From assembly GCF_050003625.1 (NCBI RefSeq), contig NC_134400.1, positions 59,152,066 through 59,216,065 on the forward strand: a DNA stretch of 64,000 nucleotides, written 5' to 3'. The first letter of the stretch is position 1. The number at the start of each line of letters is the position of its first letter. The stretch comes from Haematobia irritans. Taxonomy: Eukaryota > Arthropoda > Insecta > Diptera > Muscidae. Under the pieces are notes generated by a model. It was not told the DNA's origin, ran no database searches, and worked only from the letters and a program-made list of their open reading frames with translations. This document shows positions 23,303 through 34,852 of this stretch, piece by piece. The translations under genes were made by a program, and so were the position numbers.

Positions 23303-25357
23303 AGGCCACTTGTCGCTAATAGAGTTTATTTTGCGTACTAACCTGGTAGTTTGCAATAAGGGGATGCACCAACCTTCGTCACCAAAAACAGGCAAGAGGT
23401 GTTGGACGTCACATTGGCCTCTCCGGAACTGAATGATAAGATATCTGAGTGGCAAGTTTTGAGGGAACATAACTTCTCAAATAATCGATACATCAGTTTC
23501 AGATTGGCTGTTCGTACTTCAAAGACCACATTTCCGCCAAATGTTAGGAAAGCTGATTGGAAGAGGTATAGGGAATCGTTCGATATGATGATACCGGAAA
23601 TACCAGAGATAAATATGAGCACTGTGCAAGTAAATTGTATCGGAAACTAGAATAAGATGGGCGCTAACTAGCTTTGGACAATTCAAATCCCCCGGACCTG
23701 ATGGAATTACTCCGGCGGAGTTACAAGCAGTAACTGACAAAATTATCCCCTGGTTGTCGGCGATATATAAAGGATGTATCAACTTATCATATACCCAAGG
23801 AATGTGGAGGGAAACAAAAGTCGTTTTCATACCTAAAGCGGGAAAGCCTCTCACTCGAGGGCGAAGGATTTCCGACCAATCAGCTTATCCTCATTCTCGA
23901 AACGACAGCATGCATACTCGAAGGGCAGGTCTACAGAGACCGCATTACATGAACTAGTCAGCTTTATTGAAAGCTCACTATCTGTCAAAGAATACACAAT
24001 CGTTGCGTTTCTGGACATCGAAGGGGCGTTCAATAATGTCCATCCGACCTCGATATTAAATGGACTGACAACTCTGAATGTTGATCCATGTATACTTAGG
24101 CTGTTAGAAGAACTTCTAATGAAGAGGCGTATTTCAGCCACACTAGGACAAGCAAACATAGAATGGTATGTAAACAGAGACACACCTCAATGAGGAGTTC
24201 TATCACCTCTTCTTTGGAATGTTGCTATAAATAACCTTCTGGTTACCCTAGAACAAAGGATAAAAGTGATGGCATACGCAGATGATGTGGCTCTAGCAGT
24301 CAGGGGAAAATTCCCATCCACAATCAGAGATATTACTCAGAGGGCCCTCCGGATGACTGAGAAATGGGCGAAAGATAATGGTCTTGGGGTAAATCCTGCA
24401 AATACAGAAATAGTCATGTACTGCAAAGATCGCAAAACTCCCACGGTTAGGCCCATATCCTTAAGGGGTATTGAAATTCCCTTTGGTGAGTATGCAAAAT
24501 ACCTTGGCGTTATTTTGGACAGGAAGCTGAACTTTAAGCTTAATATTAAAGAAAGAAAGAGAAAAGCAACGGTAGCTTTGGACTCGTGCAAAAAGGCAAT
24601 AGGAAAAAAGTGGGGACTAAAACCAAAAATTGTGCATTGACTATACACGGCTGTGGTTAGACCTATAATGCTATATGGTGTTGTAGTCTGGTGGCCGGCA
24701 CTTCAGGAACCGGCTTGTTTAGATAAAGTTCAGCGTATGGCGTGTTTGTGTATTTCAGGCGCATTCAGCAAGACAGGAACACATTCCCTTAACGTCATGC
24801 TGCATCTATTGCCTTTAGACATTTTGGCCAAACAGTCAGCTGCAACAACGGCTGTGCGGTTGCGCGAGTTATCGCTGTGGTCGAAAAAAAGTTACGGTCA
24901 CAGTTCGGTCCTCAATATAATGCCAGATGTGCCTAACGTAGTGGATTACACTTTGGCGAGTCCACTTTTCGACAAAAAGTTTGAGACTCTAATCCCCAAC
25001 AGTGAGGCGTGGTGCACACAGACCCCGGGGAATAAAGAATATATAGATTTCTACACTGATGGCTCCAAATTGGATGGACAAGTGGGGTTCGGAGTATATT
25101 CTAATGATCTGGAACTTCGAATAGCGAAAAGATTACCTAATCACTGTAGTGTTTTTCAGGCTGAAATATTAGCAATAAAAGAGGTGGGCATTAATATATA
25201 CTCAGACAGTCAACCTGCAATAAAATCCTTGGACTCTGTGTTCCTCAACTCGAAAACAGCCATCGACAACCGCAAATCTCTCAATGAGATGGCTGAGCAG
25301 TACAATATTCAGCTAATATGGGTGCCTGGCCATATGAACATACCGGGGAACTGCGGA
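23303..25357 (+). pseudogene. LOA-type LINE copy 2: ORF2 remnants (EN, RT, RNase H)
   Basis: Pieces of the endonuclease/RT/RNase H protein in plus orientation. The EN N-terminal part is deleted; GDAPTFVTKNRQEVLDV onward is present. A second deletion removes the EN-RT linker, then RT resumes at KSPGPDGITPAELQ. Within RT, 22 residues are missing in frame between SSF and SKRQHAYS, and GGA of the PQGG motif is TGA (about 24191). MAYADDVALAV follows at 24266. A stop lies at 24638-24640, then RNase H with FYTDGSK, QAEILAI (followed by a short deletion) and IYSDSQPAI. The copy ends abruptly at about 25357, where an inverted copy starts. Confidence 0.9.
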
Positions 25358-28121
25358 TATAGGCCTAACCGTGGGAGTTTTGCGATCTTTGCAGTACATG
25401 ACTATTTCTGTCTTTGCAGGATTTACCCCAAGACCATTATCTTTCGCCCATTTCTCAGTCATCCGGAGGGCCCTCTGAGTAATATCTCTGATTGTGGATG
25501 GGAATTTTCCCCTGACTGCTAGAGCCACATCATCTGCGTATGCCATCACTTTTATCCTTTGTTTCTAGGGTAACCAGAAGGTTATTTATAGCAACATTCC
25601 AAAGAAGAGGTGATATAACTCCTCATTGGGGTGTGCCTCTGTTTACATACCATTCTATGTTTGCTTGTCCTAGTGTGGCTGAAATACGCCTCTGCATTAG
25701 AAGTTCGTCTAACAGCCTAAGTATATCAACATTCAGAGTTGTCAGTCCATTTAATATCGAGGTCGGATGGACATTATTGAACGCCCCTTCGATGTCCAGA
25801 AAAGCCACGATTGTGTATTCTTTGACAGATAGTGAGCTTTCAATAAAGCTGACTAGTTCATGTAATGCGGTCTCAGTAGACCTGCCCTTCGAGTATGCAT
25901 GCTGTCGTTTCGAGAATGAGGATAAGCTGATTGGTCGGAAATCCTTCGCCCTCGAGTGAGAGGCTTTTCCCGCTTTAGGTATGAAAACGACTTTTGTTTC
26001 CCTCCACTTTCCTTGGGTATATGATAAGTTGATACATCCTTTATATATCGCCGACAACCAGGGGATAATTTTGTCAGTTACTGCTTGTAACTCCGCCGGA
26101 GTAATTCCATCAGGTCCGGGGGATTTGAATGGTCCAAAGCTATTTAGCGCCCATCTTATTCTAGTTTCCGATACAATTTCCTCGACAGGAAACAACCGCT
26201 GAGCAACTGTGGCACCGCCAGTACATGGTTCAACCGTCTGATTTCCAGGAAAATGTGTGTCCAATAGTACCTCCAGCGTCTCCTCATTGGACGATGTCCA
26301 ATTGCCCTTCGATGTTTTAATGAAACCTGGAGCGGAGTTGGTGGATGCTAGAACCTTCCGTAGTCTGGAAGCCTCGGACGTATTCTCAATACTGCTACAG
26401 CAATCATTCCAACAGTTATGTTGAGCCCTTCTCAGTTCTCTCTTGTATCCTCTCAGATTCTTCTTGTAAGTGTCCCAATCCTCAAGGGCTCTGGAGGACT
26501 TTGCCTTGTTAAAGAGCTTCCTGCAGGATTTCCTCATATTACTTAATTCCGTAGACCATGGTGGTAGATTTTTTTCCCCTTGGCTTCCCTCTAGGGCATG
26601 CAGCTTTCAGTGAGATGTTGAAGGCCTTAGTAATCCGCTCCACTGCGTGTTCGATGTCTTGTTATTTCCGGTATCATCATATTGAACGATTCCCTATACC
26701 TATTCCAGTCAGCTTTCCTAACATTTGGCGGAAATATGGTCTTGGTGATATGAACATCAAATTTGAAACTGATGTAGCGATGATCTGAGAAGCTGTGTTC
26801 ACTTAAAACCTGCCACTCAGATATCATTTAATTCAGTTCTTGCGAGGCCAAGGTGATGTCCAAAACCTCTTGCCTGTTTTTAGTGACAAAGGTTGGGGCA
26901 TCTCCCTTGTTGCAAACTGCCAGATTAGTACGCAAAATAAATTCTATTAGCGACTCTCCCCTTGCATTAGTATCACTACTTCCCCATATACTATGATCTG
27001 CATTCGCATCGCATCCCATAATGAGTTTCGTCTTTGTTTTCAGTGACTCCTCCACTAAGGTCTTAACGGCACATGGAGGCATCTCCCTGTCATGTCACAT
27101 GTAGACCGTAGATACCAAATATTTGCATTTGGCTATTTCTAAACTGGCAACGACAGTGTCTGTATTGCACATTGAAGGAAGCAGAAACAAGTTGAGCTCG
27201 TTTTTAGCAATTATACAGGCTCGATTTACATCATTACCAGTATACTGCAATAGTTTGAACCCCGGAGTACTTAATTCACATATTTTGTTTCTATAAACAT
27301 ATGGTTCTTGAGTAAGAACTATATCTATGTCCCCTTTCATCAGGAGAATTTTTAAGGCAGCACATGCAGCCTTACAATGATGAAGATTTATCTGGAAGAT
27401 CCGTAGGACCATCGAGATTTTCAACAACCGTCACATCAGCCGCTTCAATCGAGTCATCAAGGATGTCCTCTTCAGAGATCTCGGTGACTCTCGCCATAAC
27501 CATAGGTTCAACTTTGGTGAGTTCTGAGGCAATAGAAACCTCCTCTCGCATACGGTGTCTATCCATGTCTTCAACTTTGGTATCTCCCTCGACTTCGCAT
27601 GAGGATCCGCTTACTTCTGATTCAGACAGAGGCTTGTTCATTTCTGAATCCTTTAGCTGATCGTTTTTATATACCTTCATTTGGATATAATGAAAGCCAT
27701 AACATACACGGCCCTGGGACTTTGCTAGATGTGGCAAGGCTGAGTGTTCAATATAAACACTGCATGCCGTCTTGGTCCATCCACTTCATCCAAACGGCCA
27801 GCCTTCCAATCAGGTGTTGCAAGATCTGGATTGCATCGTTTCAGTCTATTTAAAATAGATTCAGGGTCAGAAGGGTTTGCAGGTATCCACGCATGTGCTC
27901 TAGGTCTAGCCGGTATGTCTTTCTTCTCTACTAACTCTAGAGCAGCTCCTTCCCAAACTTCACCAATTAGTACAGGGCAGCTTTAAAACATTCTATAGAC
28001 CTCTGGTCCTCAAATGCGACTAGCTTAAATCGTCCTTGATACCAACCAGCCTCTTGGTGTCGAGGATCTGGACCGGGAAACTTTTCCAGCACCTGTGAGT
28101 AGACGACAGACAGAGCATTCT
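25358..28121 (-). pseudogene. LOA-type LINE copy 3 (inverted, both ends truncated)
   Basis: Minus-strand copy that starts, in sense, within ORF1 at about residue 158 (ENALSVVYSQVLEKFPG, near 28120). It runs through the ORF1 tail (27372-27737), EN (27095-27427, LQINLHHCKAA-like start, QEPY, then a stop), the second EN part with GCDANADHSIWG and SDHRYISF, and RT to PAKTEIVMYCKDRKTP at 25358. RNase H is missing. RT carries the same 22-residue in-frame deletion as copy 2 and the same TGA in the PQGG motif (about 25620), so copies 2 and 3 share a defective ancestor. There are further stops and frameshifts. Confidence 0.9.
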
Positions 28122-28256
28122 CACAGTTAAGGTATCTCGGTATGAAAAAATATTCTTGTGTTTCAAAGTTCGTAGAATGTATAGGGCTACTATGTATATT
28201 CAAGAAACGTAAATTAAATTTGTGTTGAATAGCTTTCTTGAATCGATATAGACAAC

Positions 28257-28997
28257 CAGTGTTGCCAGTATTGGGGATTTTCCCCAAATGGGGAATATTT
28301 TTCGTGGATGGGAACAAAATTTTTGAGTTGGGGATTTGGTGGGGAATTTCCACAAATTTGGGGATTTTTGTGGGGAATTCTGGTCAGTATAGCAAATCAG
28401 GTTTTGAGTTATGGTTTATATGAAATTCTTTACTTCTACATGCTTAAAAAGGGCTTAAAGAAGTACAGAAAATCTTCAAAATATGAAAAAAAGTTATATT
28501 CCAAGAGTTACTTTACAATTTGCTTTGTTTCTGAGAAAATGTTTACTATTGTGAAATTATTTCGCAAGGACTTTATTTCGTAGCTATTCAGAACTAAGTT
28601 TTGATTCATAACTACACATGTTGACCCAACTCCTATTTTTATTTCTCGAGCATTTAGAAGATAATTTGCATAAGACACAAATTCGACGACTCTTTATACC
28701 AATAAATAATTCTGATGAGGGATTGTATCAGATAATATTTTGAGCACCAGTCTCATTTTTTGGATTTCTAAATCTTAATCTTATTGTAACTCGCAAACTG
28801 GTGTAACAAAAATTGCATATATTTAAAATTTTTAGATTATGACGGATTTTTTACAGCAGAGCCTATTTCTTTTTTCAAAAAACTTGCCAAAAATCTATTG
28901 GGGATTTTTATGGGGAATTTTGAATTAAATTGGGGATTTTTGGAGATGAAAGCGTCTTATTTTGGGGACAAGACCCCGAAAAATACTGGCAACATTG
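28257..28997. mobile_element. hAT-like non-autonomous element with CAGTGTTGCCAG ends, copy 1
   Basis: Left end CAGTGTTGCCAGTATTGGGG; right end is the complement of CAATGTTGCCAGTATT. Flanks TAGACAAC (28249-28256) and TAAACAAA (28998-29005) agree at six of eight bases, consistent with an aged 8-bp target duplication. Runs of GGGGATTT near both ends are typical of the family, which recurs at 47870. It has no transposase; the 91-aa ORF at 28308 is a translation of G/T-rich repeat sequence. The hAT label rests on end form and duplication length. Confidence 0.7.
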
Positions 28998-29407
28998 TAA
29001 ACAAACACCGCTAACTCACCATGTCTGTTTGTCTTAAGTGCATGCGTTGCGTGAGTAAGATTTTTTCCGTCGTGAGTGTGTGTGAGCGTGAGTAAACTAT
29101 ACCTCACGTGCACACCTCTAGTTTGAAGCTCATTTGATTATATATTAAAGCATAGTTTTAGGCGCAATCATATATTGCACTATGTATTTATAACAGATTA
29201 TTTGTTGTCATTCACAGTTGTTGCTGTTAATATTCTAAGCCACCATAAAGCAATTTTATTGCACAATTGTAGTCTTCCAAGGGTCCCTTATGTTACGTTT
29301 AGTTCATCGGTAAAAGTTTGGCGATGATTTACGGCAGCTTATCGTTTCAATTAAATGAGAAAAATCCAATTTTTTCTGATACAAATCAAGACGGCTTAAT
29401 AAAATGA
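28998..29407. other. No gene recognised
   Basis: Contains a GTGAGTGTGTGTGAGCGTGAGT stretch (29070-29096) and AT-rich sequence. No plausible ORF or repeat ends. Confidence 0.4.
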
Positions 29408-29475
29408 ACTTGTCACGGGCTCCGCCCGACTATATTTAACCCTTCGTTACTATGTAGACAAACATTACTATGTAG
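29408..29475 (+). mobile_element. DINE-like family F3 fragment, left piece
   Basis: GGGCTCCGCCCGACTATATTTAACCC followed by CTATGTAGACAAACATTACTATGTAGAC matches 20960-21010. The F3 sequence is interrupted here and resumes at 30601 (TACTTCAAATTTGCTGGGAG), so 29476-30600 is an insertion within it. Confidence 0.6.
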
Positions 29476-30600
29476 ACATGGTTGCCGCATCCATTTAATG
29501 CTTATCTAAAGCTTGTAATTGCCGCGAAAACCATGTATTTTGTCTTTGTAAAAATAGTTTTCGAGCGGAGAAAAATGTATGGTGGCAATAAGCATTTGAA
29601 TGGTTCTCAAATACCGCAAACATGTTCTATCATTTAAATGATAGAATTTGAGACCATTAAATGGTCGGGAAAATTATGTACCTGACCATTTAATTTTTTT
29701 TTACTTTTTTACAGGGAAAAAAGTATTTTTATAGGTTAAGTATAGATATGTCTAGAACCATTACATGGCCATAAAGACCATTTACATTTTTTCGTGACCA
29801 TTTAATTGTTTAACTTTTTTGCAGCGAAAAGAATTTTATAAAAACATTGAGCAGGTACACACGATTTTCATTTTGCGCGTCAGTCACGTGTTGATTGTTT
29901 CTGGGAATGGACGGAGAATACGGATTTACTGTGTTTTGTGTTAATTTATTTATTCATAAGTGGCACGTGGTTTTATGTGAACACAAAAAAGGAAAGTGTA
30001 ATTGAAAAATATACCTGTTTTTTGTTCTGAATTTTGCTATATGGATCATTTATTTTTATTTGCAGTTACATGATGTCTGCGTTTGTACATTTGATGGGCA
30101 CACGATGTAAATATGGAATTATTACTTATTGTTGAAATTGAAATAAAATAGTGTGTGTAAAAATATGTGATGTTTGCTTGCACGACATTATAAATGCAAA
30201 CAAACAATGAATTACTTTATAAATAAATAAAAACAAATAAATAAAGTTAATTTTGTGTTTTCTTTTCTCAAGTGGTGTCCTTTTTTCGACGATGAAAAAA
30301 GTGTTTTCATAAAGATCAAAACATTTTAGGTTGTGACCATGTTCTTTTAACTAGAAGAAAAACATTTTGAATGAATACCATAACATTTTAAATCGTGACC
30401 ATTGTATTTTCATTCAAACAAAATTCTTTTTATCAATATAATAACATTTTAGATGAGGACAATTATATTTTTCTTGGAACCATGTTCACTGAGCCAACAT
30501 GGTTGCAGGTTAAAATGTTACATGGTCGCCGCAAAAATAGCTCCTATCATATTATTTTGCTCTTCGAATATGATTGTGACAATCATGTTTCTTCTCTGCG
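29476..30600. mobile_element. AT-rich insertion inside F3 (ACCATTTAA-rich repeat)
   Basis: About 1.1 kb between the two F3 pieces. It is rich in ACCATTTAAATGGT-like and ACATGGTTGCC phrases (ACATGGTTGCCGC near the start; AACATGGTTGCAGG and ACATGGTCGCCGC near the end). No clean terminal inverted repeat was found and no coding potential. The insertion is inferred by comparison with the uninterrupted F3 at 20990-21060. Confidence 0.5.
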
Positions 30601-30633
30601 TGTACTTCAAATTTGCTGGGAGCTATATAAAGG
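30601..30633 (+). mobile_element. DINE-like family F3 fragment, right piece
   Basis: TACTTCAAATTTGCTGGGAGCTATATAAAGG matches 21027-21058 exactly. At that reference site the sequence goes on to TTTGCATTTCC; here it is replaced by another inserted repeat. Confidence 0.65.
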
Positions 30634-31087
30634 TGTGTGTTAATGTGTTGGTTTGGTGAGGGTTTCTGGAGAATTTGAAAATGGAAGCTGGTGAATCTGG
30701 TTCCCCAAAAGATTATACCCAAAGGTATAACTCAGCAAAATCCAATCCAATTGTCGAAATATGGAACGGAAAAAAGTAATCGAATAAAGGTAGGATTAGC
30801 ACGAGAAGAAAATTTTCGATATAGTAATTGAGCGGTTCTAGGATTTCTTACCCGTGGTATAATGTTGTGGTAGTGAAAGACGGATAAATGCGAAGGTTTT
30901 TTCAGCGGACGGAATTCAACTTTATTGTTTGAAGGTGTTAACAAGATTGTCTCAGTGGCATTTGAGTACGCCATTTCAATGTATTGTACGTAGGTAATTT
31001 AACGAAGTAGATAAGTTTTTCATACGAACTAAACGACCTCTGCAGGTGAGGTCTTTTACAGAGATGGGAAACGTTTTCACATGAACA
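30634..31087. repeat. 430-bp repeat R, copy 1 (possible solo LTR)
   Basis: Shared with 44100-44527: from TTAATGTGTTGGTTTGG through GATTATACCCAAAGGTATAACTC and TTTATTGTTTGAAGGTGTTAAC to CGTTTTCACATGAACA. The ends TGTG...AACA would fit an LTR (in either orientation), but the 5-bp flanks do not match, so this is only a possibility. Both copies abut family F3 sequence, one on its left side and the other on its right. Confidence 0.55.
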
Positions 31088-31163
31088 TTTCCGCCTCCTC
31101 TTGCAGTAATGCAATTTTCAAAACAAATATGAGGATATGTTACTTTACTTCAAGAGTTGAAAT

Positions 31164-33249
31164 CAGGGCTGTGGAGTCGAGCCAATTTTGCTCGACTCCG
31201 ACTCCAGCATTTTTCATCAGCTCGACTCCGACTCCGGAGTCGACTCCGGGTAATATAACTAAATCTCATTTTAATACCACTAATTTGTAGTTCTATTGTG
31301 GGGGTACCGTAAGTGGACGATATAAAGTATCGTGTTTATTTATGTGTGCCAAAAAAGATCTTAATTTCACATTAGATGCCAATTGAATTCTATATTTCAA
31401 ATTTATGGCAATGTTTAAAAAATAAAATAATGATATAAATACCCATCATAATATGAGAATATACCAACAGTATATGTATTTGTGGACCAAAATTATTGAT
31501 ACTATTTCAAATCCTTTAAATTTGTTGCGAGCTATATAAAGGTTTATATTTCCATATGCATGAATTTGAATCTGAATCGATTTAGACAAAATTGTATATA
31601 CTTCTACAAAATCTATGTACTTAAAATTTAAATCTAACGTTATGGGACGTAACACAATTTTAACGAAAAATAAAAATGCAAGGAAAGTCTAAAGTCGGGC
31701 GGGCCGATAATTTCGCAAAAATACATTTATGATTCATTCATTGAAAAATTGGAAAATTTGAGTCATTTCTAGAAGTTTTCGACTTAGCAGCAAAATTTTT
31801 GTCTAGTAAATAAAATTTTGCAAAATTTTATATAAAAATAAAATTTTGGAAAATTTTCTACAGTAACAAAATTTTGACTAAATTTTCTATACAAAATAAA
31901 ATTTTGGCAACATTTTCTATAGAAATCAAATTTTGACCAAATATATAGAAATACAATTTTGAATAAAATTTTTGTAGAAATAAAATTTGGCAAAATTTTT
32001 TATAGAAAAAAAAGTTTGAAAAAATTATCAATAGAAATACAATTTAAAAAAAATTGTGTAGCAAACAAAATTTTGCAAAATTTTCTATAGAAATAAAATT
32101 TTGCAAAATATTCTATATAAACAACATTTTGACTAAATTTTCTATAGAAGTAAAATTTTGACTAAATTTTGTATAGAACAAATATTTCTATATTAATAAA
32201 ATTTTACATTTTTTATAGCAGTAAGTATCAGTGAGCATCAGTAAGAAAAAAAAATTGAGAAAATTTGCTATAGAAATAAAATTTGACAATTTTTTCTTAT
32301 AGAAATAAAATTTTGAAAAAATTATCAATAAAAATACAATTTTAGAAAAATTTTTATGTAGTAAATAAAATTCTGCAAAATATTCTACAGAAACAAAATT
32401 TTGACTAAATTTTCTATAGAAATAAAATTTTGACAAAATTTCCTATAGAAATAAAATGTTGACCAAATTTTCTGTAGAAATAAAATTTTGACCAAATTTT
32501 CTAATAAAAAAATCTATTACTATAAAATTTTGGCAAAAAATACAAATACAATTTTGACTTAAATTTTTATAGAAATAAAATTAGAAATAAAATTAAAAAA
32601 AAAATTTGTGTAACAAACAAACTTTTGCAAAACTTTCTATAGAAATAAAATTTTGCAAAATATTCTATAGAAACTAAATTTTGACTCAATTTTCTATAGA
32701 AATAAAATTTTGACTAAATTTTCTATAGAAAAAAATATTTCTATAGTAATAAAATTTTGAATAAAATTTTTATAGAATTAAAATTTTGACAAAATTTGCT
32801 ATAGAAATAAAATTTTGACAAAACTTTTTATAGAAATAACATCTTGACAAAATTTTCTATAAAAACAACTTTGAAAAAATGTTCTGCCAATATTCCACAT
32901 ATGTATATTGCCTTAAAATAAAATAATATCGATTGTTCGAAACATTTCAAATAAATTGATATGGGCATTAAAATGGATCGATCCAGCCCATCTGCTAGTC
33001 AAACATTCTAGGAAACATAAAAAGATAGCCATAGTTGGAAGTTGATTTTCATTTACAATCATGCTGTACATTGATCGAATGAATAACGCAATGGAAACTA
33101 ATTTGTGTAAAAACTTGCTTAGTTACAAAAATGTGAAGTGTTTTAAAAAATTTGGTTTAGCCGGAGTCAGAGTCGAGCAAAATTTTTACGACTCCGACTC
33201 CAGCAAAATCTTCAGACTCCGACTCCAAGACTCCGACTCCACAGCCCTG
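31164..33249. mobile_element. hAT-type element, CAGGGCTGTGGAGTCG ends, perfect 8-bp TSD
   Basis: Left end CAGGGCTGTGGAGTCGAG and right end complement CAGGGCTGTGGAGTCGGAG. Both sides are flanked by GTTGAAAT (31156-31163 and 33250-33257), a perfect 8-bp target duplication, which is the hAT signature. Subterminal GACTCCGACTCC repeats lie at both ends. The inside holds an F3 fragment (about 31490-31710) and a 29-bp array (31790-32880). There is no transposase ORF, so it is non-autonomous. Small ORFs inside are repeat translations. Confidence 0.85.
31790..32880. repeat. 29-bp motif array inside the hAT-type element
   Basis: Decayed units of TTTCTATAGAAATAAAATTTTGAC, the same motif as at 18510-19195 but in the opposite orientation. 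Its presence inside a hAT element shows that the array travels in several different transposon contexts. Confidence 0.8.
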
Positions 33250-33361
33250 GTTGAAATTCAAAACAATTAAAGAATTGACTTATGCACTAATGGAATTCAA
33301 TTTGCAAATTTTGTTAACTGTTAACATATGAGAAATGGTGAGTAAACTGTTCATGGTTCAT

Positions 33362-34771
33362 CTAAGCGGAACAGGAACCGAAAGGACCCATCCAAAAATA
33401 GTGTTTAACTACTGGTAGACCCGAGTTACTGCACTCAAAAAAATATTGTCGTGTGGTCAAAGATTTCATGTCTTTAAAATACGAATGCAAATTTTGCTTA
33501 GGATAGAAGACGCATTTCTCTAATATAAAGTTTTTTTACTTGTCCAAAAGTCGATAGACTTTTCAATGAAGTCGTATTGTCCTTATAATTAAGTGATTTG
33601 ACTTAAAAATGGGTTTGGGTTAAGGTCAACTTGACTTAATAATTCTTTAAATTTATTGAAATTGTCTTTAAATTTGTTGTCTTTTTGCATCTTGACTACA
33701 AAGCAAAAAATCGTTCAAATATAGGACATGTTTTTCAACACTTTATTTCAAAGACACTTTTTACTTGAAACATAGCATAATTTCTACTGGAAGTCGAGTC
33801 TTAATTTGGAAAATAAAGTTGTCGTTAACTCGTTTTTAAAGGACTTTAAAAGCATATGAAGAAAAAAACCTGAAAAAGCGAAAAATTAAAATTTGCTTCC
33901 TAGAAGCAAGTACACAAAACCCAAATTTAAAGAGAATTGTGTCTTAAAAGTATCCCTTCTTGTATTCTCAGCATCTTTGGCTCGGAATCAATACCAACTT
34001 TTTTAAAGTAAAGACAAAATCTTTGGAACCGGGCATGCTTTTTTTCAGTGTGGTGATTAATCCAGGTTGAATTATTTTGGAATAAATATCTGCTCCAAAG
34101 ACCAGTGCAAAGGGCCCACTTTTGTAGAATTGAGGCTCGGCTAATGACATATTGGTAAATTTAGATGTGGTTGATTTTGGCAGGGATTTCTTTGGGGTGT
34201 CCATAGAAATTCGATGGTTGACAATCATCATTGCTTCCACGGATATGTATGGAGGTTGCCGATATCGAATGGTTACGGGACATATAGTTTCCTCACCGAG
34301 TGTCGTCTTCGGAAGATTGAGATCCTCAACTAGGCGGTATGAGATTTTGCTAACGGAAGTACATTGGTCTATAACTGCCCTGACTGGGTGCCGTTTGGTG
34401 CCATTTAAAACTTCGACTATTGCGGTAGGAAAAAGCGTTGTTGGGTTAGGACTAGTTATAGACTCAAGACTGAGAGTTTTCGGAATAGTTGAAGATTGTT
34501 TCCTTCTTGATGTGGATCGGTCAACACGTAACTCTTTTCCGCTATGGAGGGGAATCTGAGTATGGATATGCAACGAGGAATGATGATTGCCACCACAGTG
34601 TTTGCATCCAAGTGATGAGAAAAAGAATCCGGAAGAATGTTTGTGGGCAAGGCAATTTGTGCAATAATTGTGTGAAATGACAACTTGCAATCGTTTCTCA
34701 ACCGACATCTTATAGAACTTTTGGCATTTGCTTAGACCCTGGACACCTTTGCAAATCCTACATGATTATTG
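33362..34771 (-). pseudogene. Retroelement gag zinc-knuckle plus protease-like pseudogene, split by MITE
   Basis: Reading from about 34771, a frame with C-K-G-V-Q-G-L-S-K-C leads into KMSVEKRLQVVISHNYC, then YCTNCLAHKHSSG and CKHCGGNHHSSLH. This is a Cys/His cluster like those at the end of BEL-type and related insect gag proteins. A protease-like part follows (VRAVIDQCTSVSKISYRLVEDLNL), where the usual D-S/T-G is replaced by D-Q-C, so proteolytic activity is doubtful. VFGADIYSKIIQPGLI precedes the MITE; GLPVVKHYFW and a stop at 33362-33364 lie beyond it. No RT is attached. It lies on the same strand, just downstream of the BEL element's end, but is probably from a different element or a non-autonomous gag/protease lineage. 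Confidence 0.6.
33432..34050. mobile_element. MITE with CACTGAAAAAAA-type ends, splitting a gag/protease pseudogene
   Basis: Left end CACTCAAAAAAA and right end TTTTTTTCAGTG are inverted partners. The inside is non-coding, with AAGTGATTTGACTTAAAAATG and GGAATCAATACCAACTTTTTTAAAG. The minus-strand ORF from 34708 enters the element at 34050 and takes its last residues from it, while sequence resembling the rest of that gene lies just left of 33432. The target duplication is too short or decayed to call. Confidence 0.6.
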
Positions 34772-34852
34772 CCTCTTAACATGGTGGATTTTCGTAACTC
34801 TGCTTTGGACGGAAGACATTATATAATGATAGGGATTGATATTATACGAATT

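Noticed and set aside
22919..23470. Minus ORFs of 90 aa
   Set aside because: Antisense shadows of the LINE copy 2 ORF1 and ORF2 remnants.
33432..34050. A terminal TA or TG target duplication for this MITE
   Set aside because: Flanks do not give a consistent duplication; indels have blurred the site.
34152..34559. 135-aa plus ORF
   Set aside because: Antisense of the gag/protease pseudogene; no domain.
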